Assembly (NCBI GenBank): GCA_016842085.1
Contig: JAEVEX010000006.1
Location: 1-64,000 of the forward strand
Source: Candidatus Thermoflexus tengchongensis
GTDB taxonomy: Bacteria > Chloroflexota > Anaerolineae > Thermoflexales > Thermoflexaceae
Length of the DNA: 64,000 nt
Reading direction: 5' to 3'
Each line of letters opens with the position of its first letter. Position 1 is the first letter of the stretch. The position numbers were made by a program, and so were the translations under genes. Below the pieces are notes generated by a model, which ran no database searches, was not told the DNA's origin, and was given only the letters and a program-made list of their open reading frames with translations. Shown here in pieces: positions 57,653-64,000 of the stretch.

Positions 57653-60600
57653 TTAACCCACCGAGCCGGACATCTGCAGGCGGATGAGCCGGTTCATCTC
57701 CACCGCGTATTCCATCGGCAGCTCCTTCACCAGGGGCTCGACGAAGCCAGTGACGATCATCGCTGCTGCCTCCTCCTGGGGGATGCCCCGGCTCATCAGG
57801 TAGAACAGCTGCTCGTCGCTGATCTTGCTCACGGTGGCCTCGTGGCCGATGGTGACGTTGTCCTCTTCGATCTCCATATACGGATACGTGTCGGAGCGGG
57901 AGATCTCATCCAGGATCAGGGCATCGCAGTTCACACTGACCACCGACCCTTCCGCCCCCGGGTAGACCCGCACCAGGCCCCGATAGGAGGTGCGGCCGCC
58001 GTCCTTGCTGATGGACTTGGAGATGATGCGAGAGCGGGTGTGCGGTGCCGCGTGGATCGCCTTCCCCCCTGCATCCTGATGCTGGCCGCGGCCTGCAAAA
58101 GCGATGGAAAGGATCTCCCCGCGGGCCCCCGGCTCCATCAGATAAACGCTCGGGTACTTCATCGTCACCTTGGATCCCAGATTGCAATCGACCCACTCCA
58201 TCACCGCATCCCGGTAAACCACCGCCCGCTTGGTCACCAGATTGTAGACATTGGTGGACCAGTTCTGGATGGTGGTGTAGCGGACGCGAGCGCCCGGCTT
58301 GACGATGATCTCCACCACCGCGCTGTGCAGGGAGTCCGTGGTGTAGATGGGCGCCGTGCAGTTGTGCACAGCGAACCCGCGCACCAGATAGGAGTTGGGT
58401 TCCTCAACGTCCAGGTTGAAGACGAACCCCTCGTAAGGCACCCGGCGGATGGCTTTGATCGGGACCAGGAAGTAATCCCCGGCGTCGCGAACCTCCCCCA
58501 TGCGCCGCCCATGCGTCCAGGTGAGGATGAACTGGTCCCTGCGGCGGATCCGACGGCCCCCAATGAAATCCGGGCCGCCCTTGCGGACCTGGATGCTCGC
58601 GTAGATGCCCTGGCGCGCCAGAAGCTCCTGGATCTGCCGGGCCAGCGTCTCCGAAACCGTGGCGATCCGGCGCAGCTCGGCCGAGCCCCGGGGCCATCGG
58701 TTTCCATCCCCGGCGAGGTAAGCGTCGAGGAGGGGTGCGATCTGCTCCGGCGGCAGCGCCATCACCGCCTCGCTCAGACGCTTTTCGGCGGCGCCCTTCC
58801 CTGCATGCTCCAGGCAGAACTCCATCAGCTCCCGGGAGTACACGGAGATCGTGACGGCGTGCTTGCCCCGTATGTGGACCACCTGGGGCTTCTTCCCCGT
58901 CACCTGCTGGATGAGGCGTTTGACCTCCTCAATCGCATGGACCTCATGCTCGCCGAAGGAGAAGGCGACCACCGGCTGGCGAAGCGTCTTGTGGATGTAT
59001 ACGGAGCCCTCCGCCAGGTAGTAACCCAGCAGCCGCAGAAGCTCTGGCGTGAAGGCCGGATTATAACCCTCCGCCTGGACTTTCGGGAAGACCAGGAAAT
59101 CGCCTTCCCGCAGGTCTCCAGCGGGCACATACACCGGCTTTGCCTGAAGCAGGCGGCCGGTATCCACCTCAGGTCGCCATCCATGGCGCGGCCGCCGTCG
59201 GACCCGGACATCCTCCCGGCGCACGATCAGAACGGGATGCTCGGGGGTCAGCCGGAAGGTGTTATAGCGGGAGACCGGCTGGATCTCGATCAGATCCCCC
59301 CGATAGGGTCGAACCATCACCGCGCGGACTTTCGCCTTGCGGCCGGTTTCCGTGACTACGAAGTCCCCTGGCTTCACCGCCTCGATGTTCACCCAGCGGT
59401 CGCCCGTGCTCACCTGCTCCCCGGCCGGGAGACAGCCCTCCACATAATGCACGAACGCCCCTTCCTCGGCGATGATCAGCGTCCGCTCGAACTGCCCCAC
59501 GTTCTGGGCGTTGATGCGGAAGTAGGCCTGGAGGGGCAGATCCACGTGGACCCCCGGCGGCACATAGATGAAAGATCCGCCGGACCAGACGGCGGAGTTC
59601 AGGGCGGCGAACTTGTTGTCATCGGGCGGGACCACCGTGCCGAAATACTCCCGCACCAGGTCCGGATACTCCCGCACCGCCGTGTCGGTATCCACGAAGA
59701 TCACGCCCAGCTTGCGCAGATGCTCCTGGAGGTTGTGATACACAACCTCGGAGTTGTGGACGATGATCCCCTCGGCAACGAAGTTGTGAGGTCCCTCCAC
59801 CTCGATGTCGTAGACAGGCTCCACTCCCGCAGGCGTGATCGCTTCGATGCGGGCGAACCCAACGAACTCAGTGATGTGCTTGCGGAAGGTTGTGTTGTGG
59901 GCGCTGGAGTAGTCCTGATGATACTTCCGCGTCCCGAACCGCTCCAGGCGCCGGGGCGAGCGACAGCCCAGGCGCTCGAAATCCCCCGAGAGCTGCAGGC
60001 GATAGCCGACAATCCGGCGCTTCGGATCCTTCGGGTGTTTGGATTCAAAGCGATGGATGCTGGAGGTCCGGATGCCGCATGTCAGGGCCAGTGCTTGCAT
60101 GTCCTCGATGAGGGCGGGATTCGCGCTGGTCAGCACTACGTCATGGTTCTTCGAATTGTTGCGCACATAACCATCTGCATCCACATAGCCGCCGAGGAAA
60201 GCCAGGCGCTGGTCCTCAGGCGCTGAAAACACCCATGACGGCACCCGCTTGGTATGGGCGTTGCCAGAGAAGCCGTTGGCCTGCAGGTAACGGGCCAGAG
60301 CGGTGGAATAGATTGTTAAACGATAAGGATCGCCGTTTCGGGCTTCCACCCCGAAGAGCTGGCGGGTTATCCGCTGGAACTCCGTGCGCAGGGCTGCTTC
60401 AGACTCGGGGATAGCGATTTCAACACGCCCCTTGCGGCCTGTATGGTCGAAGCGAATGAAGCCATCCCCCATGTAGAGCCCCAGCCACCACATCAGGTCG
60501 GTGGAGGTCCGCTCGGGGAGGTGGACTGCCTTCCATCGGGCGGAGGCCTCTTCGGGCTTCGGCTGTTGGAGCGGTTGCGCCTGCCCGATGTCAGGGAGAC

Positions 60601-61300
60601 GCCGGGCGATGGCCACCAGATCCCCGGGTTTCAGCTCATAAAGGTACTTCCAGGTCAGCTGATATCGTCCGCGCCGCTTGCCAGGGGCCCGCCGGTAATC
60701 CAGGACGAGGAACGGATGATTGGCGGTGGCTCGAATGCTTCGATTGGCCACCCGGACTTCGAAAACCTCCCGTTCCCCCTTGTAGGCGGTGGCCCGGACG
60801 CGGGCCGGGATCAGCCGGCCGGTTTCCTCGTCAAATGAGAAGACAACATCGCCGGGCTGGACGTCCCGGATCGGAACAGGGCCTCGCGCCGTATAGACCC
60901 GGGTGTCTCCGCTCAGACACTCATACTGCGCGCCCACCCCTGCCAGGAATTTGCGCTCTGCCTCGGGGATGCCCAGGAGCTCAAAGGTGCGCCGGATCTC
61001 CTCGGGCACCTCGTCCCAGGAGCGGCTCTTCTTATCCGTGGGCTTGATGTAGTAGTAGATGTCATCGAAATTGATCGCCGAGAGATCCGCCCCCCAGGTG
61101 GGCATGGGCTTGGCGAAGAAGATCTCCAGGGCCCGCAGGCGGAACTCCCGCATCCAGTCCGGCTCCCCCTTGAGCCAGGAGATTTCCTCCACGATCTCCC
61201 GCGAGAGGCCCTTGCGCGCCTTGTAGACATAGCGCTCAGGCATCGAGAAGCCATACTTATAGGTCCCCAGCTCGCTCAAATCAAAGGTCTCCGTCGCCAT
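57653..61300 (-). CDS. sufB: Fe-S cluster assembly protein SufB containing two in-frame inteins
   Basis: Exteins join as ...GVGAQYE|SEVVYHNLQ... and ...FVHYVEG|CTAPIYTTDSLHSAVVEI..., interrupted by inserts starting with Cys and ending VHN. Confidence 0.97.
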   Translation of the reverse strand: MATETFDLSELGTYKYGFSMPERYVYKARKGLSREIVEEISWLKGEPDWMREFRLRALEIFFAKPMPTWGADLSAINFDDIYYYIKPTDKKSRSWDEVPEEIRRTFELLGIPEAERKFLAGVGAQYECLSGDTRVYTARGPVPIRDVQPGDVVFSFDEETGRLIPARVRATAYKGEREVFEVRVANRSIRATANHPFLVLDYRRAPGKRRGRYQLTWKYLYELKPGDLVAIARRLPDIGQAQPLQQPKPEEASARWKAVHLPERTSTDLMWWLGLYMGDGFIRFDHTGRKGRVEIAIPESEAALRTEFQRITRQLFGVEARNGDPYRLTIYSTALARYLQANGFSGNAHTKRVPSWVFSAPEDQRLAFLGGYVDADGYVRNNSKNHDVVLTSANPALIEDMQALALTCGIRTSSIHRFESKHPKDPKRRIVGYRLQLSGDFERLGCRSPRRLERFGTRKYHQDYSSAHNTTFRKHITEFVGFARIEAITPAGVEPVYDIEVEGPHNFVAEGIIVHNSEVVYHNLQEHLRKLGVIFVDTDTAVREYPDLVREYFGTVVPPDDNKFAALNSAVWSGGSFIYVPPGVHVDLPLQAYFRINAQNVGQFERTLIIAEEGAFVHYVEGCLPAGEQVSTGDRWVNIEAVKPGDFVVTETGRKAKVRAVMVRPYRGDLIEIQPVSRYNTFRLTPEHPVLIVRREDVRVRRRPRHGWRPEVDTGRLLQAKPVYVPAGDLREGDFLVFPKVQAEGYNPAFTPELLRLLGYYLAEGSVYIHKTLRQPVVAFSFGEHEVHAIEEVKRLIQQVTGKKPQVVHIRGKHAVTISVYSRELMEFCLEHAGKGAAEKRLSEAVMALPPEQIAPLLDAYLAGDGNRWPRGSAELRRIATVSETLARQIQELLARQGIYASIQVRKGGPDFIGGRRIRRRDQFILTWTHGRRMGEVRDAGDYFLVPIKAIRRVPYEGFVFNLDVEEPNSYLVRGFAVHNCTAPIYTTDSLHSAVVEIIVKPGARVRYTTIQNWSTNVYNLVTKRAVVYRDAVMEWVDCNLGSKVTMKYPSVYLMEPGARGEILSIAFAGRGQHQDAGGKAIHAAPHTRSRIISKSISKDGGRTSYRGLVRVYPGAEGSVVSVNCDALILDEISRSDTYPYMEIEEDNVTIGHEATVSKISDEQLFYLMSRGIPQEEAAAMIVTGFVEPLVKELPMEYAVEMNRLIRLQMSGSVG
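58361..59434 (-). mobile_element. SufB intein 2 (358 aa) with LAGLIDADG-type endonuclease motifs
   Basis: Starts CLPAGEQVSTGDRWVNIEAVKPGD, ends GFAVHN|C; LLGYYLAEGSV and LLDAYLAGDGN. Confidence 0.93.
59753..60919 (-). mobile_element. SufB intein 1 (389 aa) with LAGLIDADG-type endonuclease motifs
   Basis: Starts CLSGDTRVYTARGPVPIRDVQPGD, ends GIIVHN|S; WLGLYMGDGFI and FLGGYVDADGYV. Confidence 0.95.
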
Positions 61301-61311
61301 GACCCCTCCCT

Positions 61312-62091
61312 TCACGCGGTGGGTTGCTCAGCGAACTGCTCGCGCAGCCACTCGTAGCCTTTCTCCTCCAGTTCCAGGGCCAGCTCCGGCCCACCGGAGG
61401 CCACGATGCGGCCGTTATACATCACGTGGACGAAATGGGGCTTGACGTAGTTCAGGATCCGCTGATAGTGGGTGATCAGCAGGATTCCCATGTGGGGGCC
61501 GAAGATCCGGTTGATCCCCTCGGCCACCGTACGCACCCCGTCGATATCCAGCCCCGAGTCCGTCTCATCCAGGATGGCCATCTCCGGCTGGAGCACGGCC
61601 ATCTGGAGGATCTCCAGGCGCTTCTTCTCGCCGCCCGAGAAGCCATCGTTGACATATCGAGCGGCGAAGGAATCTTCCAGCCCGAGCAGGGCCAGCTTCT
61701 CCCGGAGGAGCTTCCGGAACTCCGGGATCGGGATCCCTTTGTCTTCCGGGTTCAGGCGCTTGCGGCGCTCGTTGAGGGCGGTGCGCAGGAAGTTCGCCAC
61801 CGTGACCCCGGGCACCGCCACCGGATACTGAAAGGCCAGGAACAGGCCCAGATGGGCCCGCTCATCCGGGGGAAGCTCCAGAATGTTCTGCCCCTTCCAG
61901 AGCACCTCCCCCTGTTCCACGGTATAAGCCGGGTGCCCCATCAGAACATACGCGAGGGTGGTCTTGCCGGAACCGTTCGGACCCATCAGGGCATGGATCT
62001 CCCCCTTGCGAACCGTCAGGTTCACCCCCCGCAGGACGGGTTTGCCCTCCACCCGAACATGCAGATCCCGAATGATCAGCGCATCCTCCAT
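61312..62091 (-). CDS. sufC: Fe-S cluster assembly ATPase SufC
   Basis: [57 protein letters not shown]...[14 protein letters not shown]. Confidence 0.96.
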   Translation of the reverse strand: MEDALIIRDLHVRVEGKPVLRGVNLTVRKGEIHALMGPNGSGKTTLAYVLMGHPAYTVEQGEVLWKGQNILELPPDERAHLGLFLAFQYPVAVPGVTVANFLRTALNERRKRLNPEDKGIPIPEFRKLLREKLALLGLEDSFAARYVNDGFSGGEKKRLEILQMAVLQPEMAILDETDSGLDIDGVRTVAEGINRIFGPHMGILLITHYQRILNYVKPHFVHVMYNGRIVASGGPELALELEEKGYEWLREQFAEQPTA

Positions 62092-62259
62092 TGTCGTATG
62101 ACCTCCCGACAGGTGGGTGTGGAATTTTCCATCCCCCGCCTCCGTCAATATGGCAGGGGAGAGGAGAGTCCGGAACCAGCGGTCCAGTTCCCGCCAGACC
62201 GCGGGAAAAGCGCCCCCGAGAAGGGAGGGTTCCCTCTTCAGCCCCTGGACTCAGGCCTT

Positions 62260-62288
62260 ATCTTACCACGTCGGCTTGTGTTTGTCAA
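62260..62288 (-). promoter_or_regulatory. Promoter of suf operon: TTGACA-N17-TAAGAT
   Basis: Reverse strand -35 at 62288-62283, -10 at 62265-62260, 17-nt spacer. Confidence 0.85.
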
Positions 62289-62312
62289 TACTTTTTATAG
62301 AAATCAGAGAAA

Positions 62313-62341
62313 TTGACAATTGCAGCGGGGTCCGGTAAGAT
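62313..62341 (+). promoter_or_regulatory. Promoter of sufR: TTGACA-N17-TAAGAT
   Basis: -35 62313-62318, 17-nt spacer, -10 62336-62341. Confidence 0.85.
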
Positions 62342-62434
62342 AAAGGGAGAGCCGCCTGGGGCGGATGGAGGCCTGGAGGTCCCATCCGGGCTCTGGGGCA
62401 GGAGACTCCTGGTCGGGTGAAAAAGGAGTGGTCG

Positions 62435-63091
62435 ATGAGCCAGACCCGTCAGCAAATCCTGCAGCGTTTAAAGGAACGAGGGCGGATGACCGTCGCTCAG
62501 CTCGCGGAGGAGCTGGGGCTGACGCCGGTTACGGTTCATTATCACTTAAACATCCTGCAGCGTCAAGGGCTGGTGGATGCCCAGCTGGAGCGCCGGGGTG
62601 TAGGGCGGCCCCGGCTGATCTTCTTCCTGCGGGAGGAGGCCCTTTCCCAGTTTCCCCATGGCTATCATCGACTGGCGGCCCGTCTCCTGAACGAATTGAA
62701 AGCCCGGTTGCCGGAGGAGGAAATCCACCGCCTTTTTATTGCGATGGCCCAGGAGATCGCGGTGGAACACGGGGAACGGGTGCGGGCCTGTAAAACTCTG
62801 GAGGAGAAGCTGGAGGCGCTGGTCGAGCTGCTGGGGGAGGAGGGCTTCCTGGCCCGCTGGGAGCAGCTGGGCAATGAGCTGCGTCTGCATCAATATAACT
62901 GCCCATATAACTATGTAGTCCATCACCACCCGGAAGTGTGTGATCTGGATCGCACGCTGATTGCCCTGACGCTGGGGGCCGATGTGGAGCGCTCCAGTTG
63001 CATTTTGAGCGGGGATATGTGCTGTACTTTCATTATTAAGCCACAGACTGCTCCGCTTTCTGTGGAGCTTCCGTCTGGAGCCCACGGATAA
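62435..63091 (+). CDS. sufR: SufR-like winged-helix Fe-S transcriptional regulator
   Basis: ILQRLKERGRMTVAQLAEELGLTPVTVHYHLNILQRQGLV...CPYNYVVHHHPEVC...SSCILSGDMCC; divergent from sufCBDS. Confidence 0.88.
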   Translation: MSQTRQQILQRLKERGRMTVAQLAEELGLTPVTVHYHLNILQRQGLVDAQLERRGVGRPRLIFFLREEALSQFPHGYHRLAARLLNELKARLPEEEIHRLFIAMAQEIAVEHGERVRACKTLEEKLEALVELLGEEGFLARWEQLGNELRLHQYNCPYNYVVHHHPEVCDLDRTLIALTLGADVERSSCILSGDMCCTFIIKPQTAPLSVELPSGAHG

Positions 63092-63220
63092 GCGCGTCGG
63101 GGGGGAGGCGGGTGGCTTCACCGGCGCGTTTGCGCCTTTTATAGAGGCTCTGAGCGGCTGTCCCCCCGGCCCCCAAAGCCGTGGGGGAATATCCTGATCC
63201 CACTCTAAGGAGGGCGCACA

Positions 63221-63568
63221 ATGAATGAGATGAACCCGAATACTCCCTCTCCCTCTCCATCCCCCCAATCCCAGGAGGAGCTGGTCCAGAAAATCCGGGA
63301 GGCCCTTCGGGCGGTGGTGGATCCCGAGATCGGTATGAATGTGGTCCAGCTGGGCCTGATCCGGAACATCGAGATCCAGCCGGACCTCATTCAGATCACC
63401 ATGATCCTCACCACCCCCTTCTGCCCGGCGGGCCCTTATCTTCTGGAGCAGGTACGCTATGTGACGGAGCAGGTCACGGGCCGGCCGACGAAGGTGATCC
63501 TGGGGATGGAGATGTGGGATCCTTCCATGATGGAAGAGGATGCCCTGGCGGAGTGGGGATTGTGGTAG
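63221..63568 (+). CDS. MIP18/DUF59-family Fe-S assembly protein (SufT/PaaD-like)
   Basis: IREALRAVVDPEIGMNVVQLGLIRNIEIQPDLIQITMILTTPFCPAGPYLLEQV. Confidence 0.88.
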   Translation: MNEMNPNTPSPSPSPQSQEELVQKIREALRAVVDPEIGMNVVQLGLIRNIEIQPDLIQITMILTTPFCPAGPYLLEQVRYVTEQVTGRPTKVILGMEMWDPSMMEEDALAEWGLW

Positions 63569-63667
63569 GGTGGGAGGAGGGGCCATCCCGCCTCCTGGAG
63601 GAGAGCCGAATGGCGCAAGCCCTGAGTGAAGCGGCTGCAAGCCGTTGCGCTGTTCGTGAAACGAGTC

Positions 63668-64000
63668 TCAGGGAGCTGGAAGGAGCACGCTGCGATCCTC
63701 CGGCTGCTTTCCATTCCACTCCACCGTTGCCCGCTCTCCGCTTTCCAGATCATAGAGCCCAATCCGAAAGGCAGCGGGTCGTATGCCGGCAGGGATCGGG
63801 TGGCGATCGATGATCCGATCCCCCGGGCGCCATGCGTCGGTGGGCGCAAGACCCCCGGCCATCGGCCCATCCGCCTGGCCGATCATTCGCCCCTCGGAAT
63901 CCAGAAGGTGAACGAACACCTGCCATCGGCGGCGGGGCGCTGCCTCTGCTTCCCAGAGCAGGACCAGCTCGCCGGTCGACCGCTTCACCTGCCAGCCTCG
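63668..64000 (-). CDS. C-terminal part of a larger protein (resembles the C-terminal beta domain of membrane glycosyltransferase-like proteins); continues past window end
   Basis: RGWQVKRSTGELVLLWEAEAAPRRRWQVFVHLLDSEGRMIGQADGPMAGGLAPTDAWRPGDRIIDRHPIPAGIRPAAFRIGLYDLESGE; frame open to position 64000. Confidence 0.55.
   Translation of the reverse strand, partial: RGWQVKRSTGELVLLWEAEAAPRRRWQVFVHLLDSEGRMIGQADGPMAGGLAPTDAWRPGDRIIDRHPIPAGIRPAAFRIGLYDLESGERATVEWNGKQPEDRSVLLPAP

Noticed and set aside
56075-60226. 1383-aa plus-strand ORF
   Set aside because: Antisense to sufD/sufB; low-complexity His/Asp/Arg/Gly/Pro-rich translation typical of the shadow frame in GC-rich DNA.

Overview
GC-rich 64 kb chromosomal window, consistent with a thermophilic Chloroflexota bacterium (Thermoflexia-like; inferred from gene content only). 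Core blocks: (1) tuf 3' end - rpmG - tRNA-Trp - secE - nusG - rplK - rplA - [leader/attenuator] - rplJ - rplL; (2) minus-strand glycan-uptake operon with LacI regulator, Opp/Dpp-type ABC transporter, GH130-like and GH5-like enzymes; (3) degraded accessory locus at 14.3-19.6 kb with Tat-type cysteine-rich secreted peptides, paralogous lipoproteins, a thioredoxin/MauD-like fragment and a truncated PIN toxin; (4) ECF sigma/anti-sigma, tpx, uvrA, HpaI aldolase, tRNA-Gln; (5) seven-unit palindromic repeat array; (6) ba3-type cytochrome oxidase cluster with a 41-aa IIa-like subunit, Sco, PCu(A)C, CBS protein and Rrf2 regulator; (7) CpXC, pyrK, NUDIX, metalloprotease, AEC transporter, HEAT-repeat and two related glycosidase-like genes; (8) dnaB-dnaD-DnaC/DnaI-like operon in which the ATPase is a tandem AAA+ duplication; (9) a non-coding island with an attC-like site and a decayed DUF433/DUF5615-like toxin-antitoxin cassette; (10) bifunctional nuclease, hutH, tig-clpP-clpX; (11) sufCBDS with divergent sufR, where sufB carries two inteins and the divergent promoters are near-perfect mirror images. 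Most notable: double-intein sufB, the Cys-rich secreted-peptide locus, the tandem AAA+ helicase-loader-like protein, the attC-like relic, and a repeated GTTGCGTTAAAAT motif upstream of three genes. All calls come from reading the sequence; no searches were run.
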